Source: Microcoleus sp. bin38.metabat.b11b12b14.051 (GTDB lineage Bacteria; Cyanobacteriota; Cyanobacteriia; Cyanobacteriales; Microcoleaceae). Taken from it: a stretch of 64,000 nt of DNA. Where the stretch lies: assembly GCF_013299165.1 (NCBI RefSeq), contig NZ_JAAFKD010000003.1:357873-421872 (forward strand), read 5' to 3'. The translations under genes were made by a program, and so were the position numbers. Below are positions 8,241 to 16,959 of the stretch, in pieces (the stretch's first letter is position 1; each line of letters opens with the position of its first letter). Under the pieces are notes generated by a model. It was not told where the DNA came from. It searched no databases and saw only the letters and a list, made by a program, of their open reading frames with translations.

Positions 8241-8359
8241 CTCGCGTCATGCCCTTTGTTTCCCCGCCATCTTGTTTCTATTCTGACAGAAATTTCGGTG
8301 CTCCGGGAAAGATTAGCCGCAATTGTGCAGCCGAGAAACCGCATCGAGGCGAGAAACCG
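8241..8359. repeat. Roco 5' segment, copy B of the duplication
   Basis: The sequence from 'ctcgcgtcatgccc' to 'gcatcgaggcgagaaacc' repeats 7029-7158. On the minus strand it keeps the Roco ATG (complement of 8248-8250) and codons 2-4 before it runs into the end of vapC. It carries no usable gene. Confidence 0.85.
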
Positions 8360-8690
8360 GGTTTCTTTGAGTTTTTGGTTGGGTGACGATAAATATCGAG
8401 AGAAACCCGGTTTCTGAGGTTTATCGTTGGGGCAAGAAACCGGGTTTCTACGAGTTTTTGGTTGGGTGTCGGGAAATATCGAGAGAAACCCGGTTTCTGA
8501 GGTTTACGCATGGGGCCAAGAAACCGGGTTTCTACGAGTTTTTGGGTTGGGTGTCGGGAAATATTGAGAGAAACCCGGTTTCTGAGATTTACGGTTGGGG
8601 CGAGAAACCGGGTTTCTACGAGTTTTTGGTTGGGTGTCGGGAAATATTGAGAGAAACCCGGTTTCTGAGATTTACGCATGGAGGGAGAAA
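8353..8690. repeat. Array of four GAAACCGGGTTTCT repeat units
   Basis: Four units of the same type as 7252-7490, with alternating 'agaaaccgggtttct' and 'agaaacccggtttct' palindromes. The interval 8237-8719 holds only this array and Roco copy B; the open frames over it are repeat artefacts. Confidence 0.9.
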
Positions 8691-8719
8691 CCACACAATT
8701 TTTTGCTGGGTGGTTGAAA

Positions 8720-9115
8720 TTATCGCGCGTACTCTTGAACTACAAAAACTGGATAACTGAACCCACGCTGATTCTGCTTTTTGATGCGAATCAGACGATC
8801 GTCGAGCGAATCAACCTCCTGAAGATAGGTATATAAAATAGTAACTTGTCCCAGGTAATCTCGATCGTCTTTACAAATAATTATTCCTGCATGATGCTCG
8901 CCGCCACGGTGCAGTGCCACAAAATCATCGCGATTGAAGGTAATCACCGTCCGATTTTGTGCAGTAGCAAAGCGCAGAACCTCGTCATCAGGAATCCCTT
9001 GATTCGCTCGATCGGCATCATAAGAAGTTAAAACATCACAGTCAAGGCTACGCAAATGCTCGACCATTGCGATCGGGAAGTTTTCATTAGAGTACAGCCT
9101 CACCCTTTCAATCAT
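8720..9115 (-). CDS. DUF5615 PIN-like protein (putative toxin)
   Basis: Starting at the ATG at 9115, the 131-residue protein reads MIERVRLYSNENFP, then VEHLRSLDCDVLTSYDA, then DDEVLRFATAQNRTVITFNRDDF and GGEHHAGIIICKDD. This is the DUF5615 (Mut7-C-like, PIN-fold) pattern, predicted to be an RNase toxin. Its start overlaps the upstream DUF433 stop by 8 bp, the usual arrangement for this antitoxin-toxin pair. The frame extends upstream to 9181, but the internal ATG matches the family start. Activity is inferred from family and context. Confidence 0.85.
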   Translation of the reverse strand: MIERVRLYSNENFPIAMVEHLRSLDCDVLTSYDADRANQGIPDDEVLRFATAQNRTVITFNRDDFVALHRGGEHHAGIIICKDDRDYLGQVTILYTYLQEVDSLDDRLIRIKKQNQRGFSYPVFVVQEYAR

Positions 9116-9428
9116 CGGTTTGATGAGAAACAATAATGCGATCGATTTGTTCGCGATGGCGATCGTAATAACGCCAAGCATTTTCTAGATCGAAACCCGA
9201 CAAACCTGGATAATTCCGCAGTAACTCAGCCTCATCAGCCCCCTGTTGGTGAAGCGAAACCAGCGTCCAAACAGGAATGCGGGTATTACGAATCCGGGCA
9301 TTTCCTCCACAAACTCCAGGTGTACTTTGAATCGCCCTAACTGAGAGTTTTTGTTGAAACAGCAAACTCTCTTCAGGTGTTAGCGACTCAATCACTTGAA
9401 TTAAGGAGTCAACCAACTGAATGTTCAT
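9108..9428 (-). CDS. DUF433 protein (putative antitoxin)
   Basis: The ATG at 9428 gives a 106-residue protein, MNIQLVDSLIQVIESLTPEE, followed by the DUF433 core TPGVCGGNARIRNTRIPVWTL, LLRNYPGLSGFDLENAWRYY and a short tail. DUF433 is a small winged-helix-like domain that acts as the antitoxin partner of DUF5615 proteins. The N-terminal helix (LIQVIESLTPEESLLFQQKL) is a common fusion in cyanobacterial members. It is the first gene of the pair and overlaps the toxin gene by 8 bp. A fragment of a second Roco gene lies about 50 bp upstream. Confidence 0.85.
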   Translation of the reverse strand: MNIQLVDSLIQVIESLTPEESLLFQQKLSVRAIQSTPGVCGGNARIRNTRIPVWTLVSLHQQGADEAELLRNYPGLSGFDLENAWRYYDRHREQIDRIIVSHQTDD

Positions 9429-9480
9429 AGCCAGTAATTTACAGAATATGGAATTGCAATTGCCCAAACTATTATAGCAA

Positions 9481-9528
9481 ATTTACCCAGCATCAACGTC
9501 TCAAGCTGCGTAAATTTGCCAATCCCCA
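9481..9528 (-). pseudogene. Remnant of a second Roco/LRR gene N-terminus
   Basis: On the minus strand this stretch translates as GIGKFTQLETLMLGK, which aligns with EIGKCTQLETLLLGK at residues 35-48 of the intact Roco protein. The DNA is also clearly similar (for example 'gtctcaagctgcgt' in both). It is followed by the same hairpin repeat and GAAACC array as the intact Roco 5' flank, but the start codon and about 120 coding bases are gone. Confidence 0.75.
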
Positions 9529-9529
9529 A

Positions 9530-9596
9530 TTGTCATTGCAAGGAACTAAGCAATCTTAGTCTTTGCGATTGCTTCGGTAAAACGCTCGCAATGACA
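9530..9596. repeat. Hairpin repeat, second copy
   Basis: Diverged copy of the 7166-7226 hairpin ('ttgtcattgcaagg' to 'cgcaatgacag'), placed directly after the Roco remnant. Confidence 0.75.
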
Positions 9597-9620
9597 GACA
9601 ATATATGTAGACAGGGGGCG

Positions 9621-9772
9621 AGAAACCGGGTTTCTACGAGTTTCTGGTTTGGTGACGAGAAATATCGAGAGAAACCCGGTTTCTGAGATTTACGCATGGG
9701 GCGAGAAACCGGGTTTCTACGAGTTTCTGGGTTGGGTGACGATAAATATCGAGAGAAACCCGGTTTCTGAGG
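9621..9772. repeat. Two GAAACCGGGTTTCT repeat units
   Basis: Two units of the same family and orientation as 7252-7490. The stretch 9429-9830 holds only the Roco remnant, one hairpin and these units. Confidence 0.9.
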
Positions 9773-9830
9773 TCTGTGTTACCAAGACATCACAGATGAT
9801 GGTATGCTTGAAATACAAAGTTATTTGTTT

Positions 9831-10718
9831 ATGAATCAAATTAAACGTGTTGCCATAGTGGGAGGAACCCACGGAAACGAACTCACAGGAGTTTACCTTG
9901 TGAAGAAATTCGATCGCGCGCCAGAGTCAATTGGGCGATCGACTTTTGAAACAATTACCATGCTAGCCAATCCCCAAGCCTGCGAAATCGGCAGACGCTA
10001 CATCGATATCGACCTCAACCGCTGCTTTCGCCAGCAAGACTTAGAAAATCCCGATATCTCCAGCTATGAAGCCCAGCGGGCGAAAGAAATCTATCACATT
10101 CTTAGCTCAAAAAACACCGAGGAACCAAGCTTAATTATCGACTTGCACAGCACCACATCGAACATGGGGCTAACATTCATTCTCGCCAGCCAGCATCCAT
10201 TTAATCTCCAACTAGCAGCTTATTTGACCTCTGTCTATCCCCACCTCAAGCTACTGGCTTCTACAACCAACGCTCAAGATAGCCCGGTACTGCGATCGCT
10301 TTTCGAGTTAGGCGGTACGCTGGAAGTTGGTGCAGTGCCGCAAGGTGTCTTAGATGCGTCTTTGTTTCAGCAAACCGAGCAAGTTATCGGCACAATTTTA
10401 GACTGCGTAGAAGCTTACAATCTAGGCACTATGCCCGTTGTCAATAATTCCTTGACTATTTATCAAAGCATTCGGGCGATCGACTATCCGAGAAATGAGC
10501 AGGGAGAAATTCAGGCAATGATTCATCCTCAGCTACAATCCAAAGATTACGAAGCCCTGAATCCCGGCGATCCGATGTTTTTGACCTTTGATGGCGAGTC
10601 GGTCTTGTATGAAGGTAAATCGACCGTATATCCAATTTTTATTAACGAGGCGGCTTACTACGAAAAAGGAATTGCTATGTGTTTTACCCAAAAGCAAATT
10701 GTTTCTTACGGTTCGTAG
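9831..10718 (+). CDS. Aspartoacylase-family zinc hydrolase
   Basis: The ATG at 9831 gives about 295 residues: MNQIKRVAIVGGTHGNELTG at the start, with the zinc His/Glu of GTHGNE. DIDLNRCF follows, then the third ligand in LIIDLHSTTSNMG and a GAVPQG loop. This is the AspA/AstE branch of M14 metallopeptidase folds, which cleaves N-acylated amino acids such as N-acetyl-aspartate; the substrate in cyanobacteria is not settled. The length matches the family. The last ~50 bp of the gene, with the downstream hairpin, are tandemly duplicated after the stop (see 10665-10904). Confidence 0.9.
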   Translation: MNQIKRVAIVGGTHGNELTGVYLVKKFDRAPESIGRSTFETITMLANPQACEIGRRYIDIDLNRCFRQQDLENPDISSYEAQRAKEIYHILSSKNTEEPSLIIDLHSTTSNMGLTFILASQHPFNLQLAAYLTSVYPHLKLLASTTNAQDSPVLRSLFELGGTLEVGAVPQGVLDASLFQQTEQVIGTILDCVEAYNLGTMPVVNNSLTIYQSIRAIDYPRNEQGEIQAMIHPQLQSKDYEALNPGDPMFLTFDGESVLYEGKSTVYPIFINEAAYYEKGIAMCFTQKQIVSYGS

Positions 10719-10904
10719 TGAGGACTTTAGTCCGCAATAAGAAGGACTAAAGTCCTCACTACGAACCACCGAGTTGATTACCAAAAAGGAATTGCTATGT
10801 GTTTTACCAAAAAGCAAATTGTTTCTCATGGTTCGTAGTGAGGACTTTAGTCCGCAATAAGAAGGACTAAAGTCCTCACTACGAACCAGGGAGTTGATAA
10901 CGAA
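10665..10904. repeat. 120-bp tandem duplication of the gene tail plus hairpin
   Basis: Two adjacent copies of about 120 bp each start at 'aaaaggaattgctatgtg'. Each contains the 3' coding tail of the aspartoacylase gene followed by the palindrome 'ggttcgtagtgaggacttt' against 'ctcactacgaacc'. The second copy lies wholly after the stop codon. Confidence 0.9.
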
Positions 10905-11000
10905 AAGACACGATCGATCGTCTAAATTCCTGAGTAACTGTATTTTGAATGATTAATTGATTTTTGACTACCCAACTCAGCTTTTACATCCCACCTGCGA

Positions 11001-12080
11001 ATGATTTTACTATCAAAAAAATACATTGCTACAATTTTGTTGACCGTCGGGTTGACAATTCTGTATAGTTGTGCTAGGAACACCGAAGTAAATGCGCCGA
11101 TCGCCCAAGCCAACTCGATCGCCCAACGCCTCGTATCAACCGCCGTCGCCCAGCAGCCCAACAGCCCGAAATTCGGTCAGCCGATCGCCTGTACCCTAGG
11201 AAAAGACTGTTTTGTCATGCACTATTTCGATCGCGATCCAAGCCCCGCCGCCGTTGAATTCGGCTGCGGGCGGCAAACCTACGACGGGCACGATGGCATA
11301 GATTTTGCCATTCCCGACGCGAAAGCAATGGCGAAAGGAGTACCAGTTATCGCCTCGGCTGCGGGCAAAGTTTTGCGAGTGCGAGATGGTGTAGTCGATC
11401 GACGTTTGCAAAACCAGACAGACAAAGCCAGCGTCGCAGGTACAGAATGCGGTAACGGCATGGTAATCGATCACGGCAACGGCTGGGAAGCCCAATATTG
11501 CCACCTCCGCCAAAACAGCGTTGTGGTGAAGGCGGGAATGCAGGTAGAAAAAGGCACAGTTTTGGGCATGGTGGGGAACTCTGGCTTGGCTTCTTTTCCC
11601 CACGTACACGTCACTTTTCGGTATCAAGGTAAGCCCGTAGATCCCTTTGTCGGCCCGGAGGCCAAATTAGGCTGCAACATCACCCGCAATCCAATTTGGG
11701 ATAAGCCGATCGACTATGTTTCCACAGGTTTAATCCGCGCTGGTTTTGCCAACAAGCAACCAGATGAGAACACTGTCTGGGCCGGACAATTTTCGGAGAC
11801 TAAATTACCTGTCAATAGTCCTGTATTATTGTTTTGGGTGCAGAGTTACGGAGTCCTCAAGGGCGATCGCGAACAATACAAAATCTTTGCGCCCGATGGC
11901 AAAACCATCGTCAGCGACAGCAAGGAAATTCCAGCCTCCAACCGCACTTGGTTGCGTTATGCGGGCAAAAGAAACAGCACAAATTCTCCCCTGACTCCCG
12001 GAGTGTGGCGCGCCGAATACAAGTTGACGCGGGGCGATCGGGTATTAGCAGAAGTTAAGCGAGAAGTCGAATTGCGCTAG
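11001..12080 (+). CDS. M23 (LytM-type) peptidase, lipoprotein
   Basis: The 359-residue product has a lipoprotein signal (hydrophobic residues 7-22, lipobox LYSC with Cys24). A LytM domain follows: DGHDGIDFA (His97, Asp101), NGMVIDHGNGWEAQYCHL, GNSGLASFPHVHVTF with the H-x-H zinc motif. The catalytic set looks complete, so it may be an active peptidoglycan endopeptidase or, less likely, an activator. A C-terminal region of about 110 residues (from DENTVWAGQF) looks like a beta domain of unknown role. Placement on the outside of the inner membrane or on the outer membrane is inferred from the lipobox. Confidence 0.9.
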   Translation: MILLSKKYIATILLTVGLTILYSCARNTEVNAPIAQANSIAQRLVSTAVAQQPNSPKFGQPIACTLGKDCFVMHYFDRDPSPAAVEFGCGRQTYDGHDGIDFAIPDAKAMAKGVPVIASAAGKVLRVRDGVVDRRLQNQTDKASVAGTECGNGMVIDHGNGWEAQYCHLRQNSVVVKAGMQVEKGTVLGMVGNSGLASFPHVHVTFRYQGKPVDPFVGPEAKLGCNITRNPIWDKPIDYVSTGLIRAGFANKQPDENTVWAGQFSETKLPVNSPVLLFWVQSYGVLKGDREQYKIFAPDGKTIVSDSKEIPASNRTWLRYAGKRNSTNSPLTPGVWRAEYKLTRGDRVLAEVKREVELR

Positions 12081-12103
12081 CAGCTAAGCCTTATAGAACC
12101 CAT

Positions 12104-12265
12104 TTGAGATTTATTCGGCGTAAATCTCAGAAACCGGGTTTCTCTCGGTATTTCTCGTTACCCAACCCAAAAACTCGTAGAAACCCGGTTTCTTGCCCCC
12201 GGCGTAAATCTCAGAAACCGGGTTTCTTTCGGTATTTCTCGTCACCCAACCCAAAAACTCAAAGA
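12104..12265. repeat. Two GAAACCGGGTTTCT units, inverted orientation
   Basis: Two units of the same family as 7252-7490 but in the opposite orientation: 'cagaaaccgggtttct', then 'acccaacccaaaaactcg', then 'agaaacccggtttct'. Confidence 0.9.
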
Positions 12266-12795
12266 TGTCAAATGGGTTCTATAAACTTTAATATCCGTTT
12301 ATTTCTTAGTCCCTCTGAGCTCGGACATCGTTTGTGTAGATGCGGTTTCAACCGCCGAGTCTTATTTATTTCTTAGTCCGCGATCGGACTTTTACAACAA
12401 TGTCATACAGCCAATTCACCAGAAAGAATTGGTTTAAAGCCGGAACCCCTAAAGGCGAGAAATTAAAATCAGACGATTCATTACTCCAATCCTCTTCCTT
12501 CTAGGTAGAGGTAGCTGTCAACTCTTCGACTTCGCTCAGCGCAAGCTGTCAACTGTCAACTATCAACTGAATGAAGACTTACCAATCAAACTATGGAAGT
12601 CGATTTAAATGATTATTTTATTGATAATATTAGTCAAATTATTGGGATATTCAAATATTTGATAAAATAAGACGGCGAATGGAATTCGCGACTACACAAA
12701 CCAAGTCCGCACTTCGACAAGCTCAGCGACCACCTCCGCGGACTCAAGAAAATCATATAATTTTCACCGCCGTGTCTTCTTCTGATTTTGACAAA
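12266..12795. other. Noncoding stretch with repeat fragments
   Basis: No convincing gene. It holds fragments of the 'gtgtagatgcggtttcaaccgccg' repeat (near 12330-12360), heptamer repeats 'gtcaact' near 12510-12565 with 'cgacttcgctcagcgcaagc', an AT-rich part at 12590-12670, and another accessory repeat with 'ctcagcgaccacctccgcgg' at 12700-12745. Confidence 0.6.
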
Positions 12796-13029
12796 TTAGG
12801 GCAAATTTTCCCAAGCTTGAGCCACAATCTCGCTCAGCCAGCGCCTTTGAGCCAAATCGAGCAGATTGTCGTCTGCGAGCACCTCAGCCTTTAACTCATC
12901 CAAAGACTGAGAACGCGATCGGGCTATTTGAATCACACCCGCGATCGCAGATGCCACCAATTCTTCATTCAGCGGCTGCTGTCGCAAAGCAATCATTTCT
13001 TGAGGATTCGTAGGAATGGGGTAATTCAT
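12796..13029 (-). CDS. Small conserved-type hypothetical protein
   Basis: The 77-residue product (start MNYPIPTNPQEMIALRQQPL, end SEIVAQAWENLP) is predicted mostly helical and soluble. The sequence LVASAIAGVIQIARSRSQSLDELKAE is of a type seen in small cyanobacterial proteins of unknown function. It stands alone between a repeat region and the divergently read lycopene cyclase gene. Helical periodicity and clean composition support coding; function not recognised. Confidence 0.6.
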   Translation of the reverse strand: MNYPIPTNPQEMIALRQQPLNEELVASAIAGVIQIARSRSQSLDELKAEVLADDNLLDLAQRRWLSEIVAQAWENLP

Positions 13030-13209
13030 GAGATTGCATACCGAAGAAAGTAGATATTCAGCTACTGCGGGGCTTCCAGCGAATTAGCTAAAAATCTGAG
13101 AACACTGTAAACTTATTTAAAACTAAATAAGTATTCGGGAGTATAGCCTACTTTGCTCCCTTGTCAACTCCCCCATCTTTATGAATTTATTAGGAATAGA
13201 GACCGCAAA

Positions 13210-15402
13210 ATGCAAGAAATTCTTTATCTAGAAGTCCCGACACCGGATACAGCAGCCGTCTGTACTTGGTTGCAACACGAATTTGATCCCGGAATCGGAG
13301 AAAAAATTATTACTCCTGACGGTTTTCGCCTGCTTTCAAAGGTAACAGCAGCCGAGTTTGTCAAATCTGGAGTTCAAAATGCTAATCTAAAACCGACATT
13401 CGCTGATAGCAATTCCGAAAACCACAATTCGCGATCGACTGAACTTTCCACTTTTGTCTGGTCAGTTCAGCGTACAACTTATTTAAAAGTTTTTCGTCTA
13501 GAAGACGCGCCCCCTGGCGAAAAAAAGTTCCTAGAAACTCTGAATCTGGCTGTGAGAAACAAGTTTCCCCATCACTACCTGGAACCCCCAGTCATAGACC
13601 TCTCCAAACAGTCAATTTTTGACGCTCTTGCCCCCCATTACCCCCTCACCGTCAAATACTTCCAAAAAATGCCCAAAGGCGAATACGACCTTCAGCGCGT
13701 CTACTGGTGGGAGCAGCGCTGGCGCGAAGGCACTCGCAATCCTCAAAAGCCAAAGCAAGTAGTGTTTTTGAAGGAAGAAGGAAGAAGGAAGAAGGAAGAA
13801 GGAAGAAGGAAGAAGGAAGAAGGCACTGTTTCGGTATCCGATTCTGGGGATACTTTTAAGGAAGAAGGCACTGTTTCGGTGTCGGATGCTGGGGATACTG
13901 TTTACGATTTGATTTATATTGGTGGGGCTTTGGGAGTTATTCACGCCGCAGTTATGGCGAGATTGGGCTACCGAGTGCTGCTGCTGGAAAGAATGCCTTT
14001 CGGGCGGATGAATCGGGAGTGGAATATTTCGCGGGATGAAATTCAAAGCTTAATTGATTTGGGTTTGTTTACGGCTGCGGAAATCGAAACTTTGATTGCC
14101 CGAGAATACAAAGATGGCTACAACAAGTTTTTTGATGCTAACAATCCGCCCGTTGCTAAAGCCCCAATCCTCCACACGCCGAAGGTGTTGAACGTAGCTT
14201 TAGATGGTGAAAAACTGCTGTATTTGGCTGGAGTTAAGCTAACAGAAGCTGGCGGGGAAATTTGGGACGAAACCGAGTTTATCAGAGCTGATGTTGACTC
14301 TGAGAAAGTAGTAGTTCAGGGCCGCCACTTGCCGACAAAAGCCGATCGCACAACCTCCGCCAGACTGCTAGTAGACGCAATGGGTTCAGCTTCTCCCATC
14401 GCTTGGCAATTGAACGGAGGGCGGGCGTTTGACAGCGTTTGCCCCACCGTCGGAGCTGCCATTGACGGAGGATTTGAGCCGGGGGTTTGGGATTCCGAGT
14501 ACGGGGATGTTCTCTACAGTCACGGCGACATTTCCCGCGGCCGCCAGCTCATTTGGGAACTGTTTCCCGCTGCTGGTGGAGAGCTAACAGTTTATCTGTT
14601 TCACTACCACCAAGTAAATCCCGAAAATCCCGGTTCTTTGCTGGAACTGTACGAGGACTTTTTTACGATTTTGCCGGAGTACCGCCGCTGCGATCTCGAT
14701 AAATTGGTGTGGAAAAAGCCGACTTTTGGTTATATCCCCGGGCATTTTAGCAGCAACAGCAGCGATCGCGCGGTGGCAGTCGATCGCCTAATTGCGATCG
14801 GCGATGCAGCATCTTTGCAATCTCCCTTAGTATTCACCGGTTTCGGCTCCCTCGTCCGCAATCTTTTTCGCCTAACAGACCTTCTGGATACAGCCCTAAA
14901 ACACGATTTGTTGACAGTAAATCACTTAAACCAAATTCGCGCTTACCAGAGCAACGTGTCAGTAACTTGGCTGTTTTCTAAAGGGATGATGGTTCCCACC
15001 GGCCGCAGTTTGCCGCCCCAAAGAATTAATTCAATTCTCAATACCTTTTTCGGTATTTTGGCAGAACAAGAACTCACCGTAGCCGAAACTTTTATTAAAG
15101 ATAGAGTCGATTGGCTCACTTTCAATCGATTGGCTATTCAAGCAGCCGGAAAAAACCCTTCTTTGCTGTTGTGGATTTTAGATTTTGTCACCTTGGGCGA
15201 TGTTTGGCGCTGGTTGGGGAGTTACTTAACTTTTACTCTGCTGGCTTTAGCCAGTTGGCTGTTCGGATGGCTGCCGAGTTTCGCCCGCAAGGTACAGCCT
15301 TGGTTGGAACCCAGATATCCGGGTGTTTGGCTGTGGCTGTTAGCTACTAGCTATGCTCTTACCTACGGCATGGGAAAAGGGAAGAAAATAGTTTTGAGTT
15401 GA
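13210..15402 (+). CDS. cruA: CruA-type flavin-dependent lycopene cyclase
   Basis: The ATG at 13210 gives 730 residues beginning MQEILYLEVPTPDTAAVCTWL; an in-frame start at 13153 would add 19 residues but lacks support. A GIDE-type FAD fold begins near residue 232 (YDLIYIGGALGVIHAAVMA), followed by ERMPFGRMNREWNIS, LLVDAMGSASPI and LIAIGDAASLQSPLVFTGFG. A hydrophobic C-terminus (LLALASWLFGWLPSF and beyond) suggests membrane contact. CruA cyclises lycopene toward beta- or gamma-carotene in cyanobacteria that lack CrtL. The related CruP is usually shorter; without the insertion the length here is about 687, closer to CruA. Residues 188-230 are a repeat-derived insertion immediately before the Rossmann fold. 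Confidence 0.8.
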   Translation: MQEILYLEVPTPDTAAVCTWLQHEFDPGIGEKIITPDGFRLLSKVTAAEFVKSGVQNANLKPTFADSNSENHNSRSTELSTFVWSVQRTTYLKVFRLEDAPPGEKKFLETLNLAVRNKFPHHYLEPPVIDLSKQSIFDALAPHYPLTVKYFQKMPKGEYDLQRVYWWEQRWREGTRNPQKPKQVVFLKEEGRRKKEEGRRKKEEGTVSVSDSGDTFKEEGTVSVSDAGDTVYDLIYIGGALGVIHAAVMARLGYRVLLLERMPFGRMNREWNISRDEIQSLIDLGLFTAAEIETLIAREYKDGYNKFFDANNPPVAKAPILHTPKVLNVALDGEKLLYLAGVKLTEAGGEIWDETEFIRADVDSEKVVVQGRHLPTKADRTTSARLLVDAMGSASPIAWQLNGGRAFDSVCPTVGAAIDGGFEPGVWDSEYGDVLYSHGDISRGRQLIWELFPAAGGELTVYLFHYHQVNPENPGSLLELYEDFFTILPEYRRCDLDKLVWKKPTFGYIPGHFSSNSSDRAVAVDRLIAIGDAASLQSPLVFTGFGSLVRNLFRLTDLLDTALKHDLLTVNHLNQIRAYQSNVSVTWLFSKGMMVPTGRSLPPQRINSILNTFFGILAEQELTVAETFIKDRVDWLTFNRLAIQAAGKNPSLLLWILDFVTLGDVWRWLGSYLTFTLLALASWLFGWLPSFARKVQPWLEPRYPGVWLWLLATSYALTYGMGKGKKIVLS
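13771..13899 (+). repeat. In-frame low-complexity insertion inside cruA
   Basis: About 129 bp made of 'ggaagaa' repeats followed by two copies of a segment with 'ggcactgtttcggt' and 'gctggggatact' variants. It encodes [11 protein letters not shown] and two VSVSD-GDT blocks and keeps the frame. The same 'gaaggaagaagg' sequence occurs between genes at 29453-29510. Confidence 0.85.
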
Positions 15403-15407
15403 TAGCT

Positions 15408-15462
15408 GAGTGCAGTGCCGTATCGCTCTCGTTGAATACGCGAGCGATACGGCACTGCACTC
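15408..15462 (+). terminator. Perfect 21-bp hairpin after cruA
   Basis: 'gagtgcagtgccgtatcgctc' pairs perfectly with its complement at 15442-15462 around a 13-base loop, followed by an AT-rich stretch (aaataatattttt). It starts six bases after the stop. It may be a terminator or a member of a hairpin repeat family. A second set of 'ttaccaatta' direct/inverted repeats follows at 15511-15560. Confidence 0.65.
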
Positions 15463-15570
15463 AAATAATATTTTTCCTGTCGAAATGCAAACGATATTAT
15501 CTGTCTTTTTGGTAATTGGTAAATCTGAAAAATTACCAATTACCAATTACCAATTACCAACTTGAATTCA

Positions 15571-16899
15571 CTATCGAAAACTCGGCAATTCAATTTCAGC
15601 TAGCGATCGACGTTTTTTAGAAGCCCGCAGCGGACTAGAAATCAAGCTCAGCCAGTCTGGTTGGGCAACGGCTGTAGGTTTGACCGCACTCGATCGCGCT
15701 TCTTGAATGCCAAAGGTTTCCACAGAATTCAAAATTTGAAAAGCCTTGGCCAATTTTTGGCTGCCTAATGTCGCAGCAGTTTCAGGTTTAGACTCAGTTA
15801 CCGGCAATTCAGGTTCTGCAACCGCAATGGCAGACTCGGTTTCTGGCTCCTGAGGCTGGTAGGTTTCGGTCTCCTGCAATTGAATGCCTGATGCTTCGGC
15901 TAATTTGTTAAGTTCGAGATTGGCGATCGATTCAGGGTCGATCGCACGTTCAGCAAGCGCTGCCTCTAGATGCTCTTCCGGCTCTGACCAAGCTTTGACA
16001 GGGGAAGCGTTAAAGGCTGGCGGCAGCGGACTCTGAGAGCTTCTTACAGCCGCCAGCAAAGATTCTAATTGCTTGTGGGCGCTATCCTCCGCATCATCAG
16101 GTGGCTCGATAATTAAAGACTTCTGTGGCATCTCCAGACTTTTTTCCAAAGCAGCTTTGAATTGCAAAGTGTGGCGCTGCTGGCGGTGCAAGCGCGATCG
16201 CAATTCCGTGCAAACATTTTCTGTAGCTGCTAAGGAGTGAAACTGTTCGTTGTAGCGCTGCACCGTAGACGCACATTCTCGCTCCACAATCGCCAACCTG
16301 GTTTGACTGGTTGCCAACTTACTCCTTAAACTCTCCACTAAAATTTCTTGACCTTGGAGAGTTTGATGTGAAACTTCCACTTTGCCAAACAGCCTCGTCA
16401 ATTGTTCTTGAGTATTTTCGAGTTCAGCAGTCCGCTGTTGTAGCAAAGTTTCTCGATCTTGCAAGGTTTTTTGGGATTCTTCGAGCGCTGTTTCTAGCTG
16501 AGCGATGCGCTGTAAAAGGTCGCGGTTGCATTCGTGCAGCGCTTGCATCAGGGTGACTGGGGTCGATCCTTTGCCCTTGGCCTGTTCGACATTGCCAAGC
16601 AGATTTTTGAGATGATCTGAAATCGCGGGCGAGTCCGCCTCTAGCTGCTGTGTCTGAGATTGAAAATTTTTCGCCGATTGTGTTGTAGGAATTGCATCTA
16701 CGCCAATGGCGTTGGGAAAATCTACTGTTTGCCAGTCTTCTTCTGGCTGTTGGAAAACCCTCGCGGGGGTGTCTGTCTGCTGGGGGGCGATCGGCTCAAA
16801 ACCCCCAGCAGCAGCAAAATTTGACTGTAATGGTTCGTTATCCGATTGAACAGCAGGGTGCGATTGATGCTGATTGGCTCGAAGATCAGCTTCTGACAT
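15571..16899 (-). CDS. Coiled-coil protein, unknown function
   Basis: The 442-residue protein has a disordered Gln/Pro-rich N-terminus (about 1-100). A long coiled-coil block spans about 105-265, with heptads such as LLQRIAQLETALEESQKTLQ and TAELENTQEQLTRLF. A second disordered acidic stretch follows, then a basic C-terminus (LRASKKRRSLAEIELPSF). No catalytic motif is visible. Proteins of this shape in cyanobacteria are usually annotated as hypothetical; a scaffolding role is possible but unsupported. It converges with cruA; the gap holds only hairpins. Confidence 0.75.
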   Translation of the reverse strand: MSEADLRANQHQSHPAVQSDNEPLQSNFAAAGGFEPIAPQQTDTPARVFQQPEEDWQTVDFPNAIGVDAIPTTQSAKNFQSQTQQLEADSPAISDHLKNLLGNVEQAKGKGSTPVTLMQALHECNRDLLQRIAQLETALEESQKTLQDRETLLQQRTAELENTQEQLTRLFGKVEVSHQTLQGQEILVESLRSKLATSQTRLAIVERECASTVQRYNEQFHSLAATENVCTELRSRLHRQQRHTLQFKAALEKSLEMPQKSLIIEPPDDAEDSAHKQLESLLAAVRSSQSPLPPAFNASPVKAWSEPEEHLEAALAERAIDPESIANLELNKLAEASGIQLQETETYQPQEPETESAIAVAEPELPVTESKPETAATLGSQKLAKAFQILNSVETFGIQEARSSAVKPTAVAQPDWLSLISSPLRASKKRRSLAEIELPSFR

Positions 16900-16959
16900 G
16901 GCTTTCTATCCCAATAGTCACAGGGTCTCAAATACAGTCTATCCTGATAGATTCTCTAA

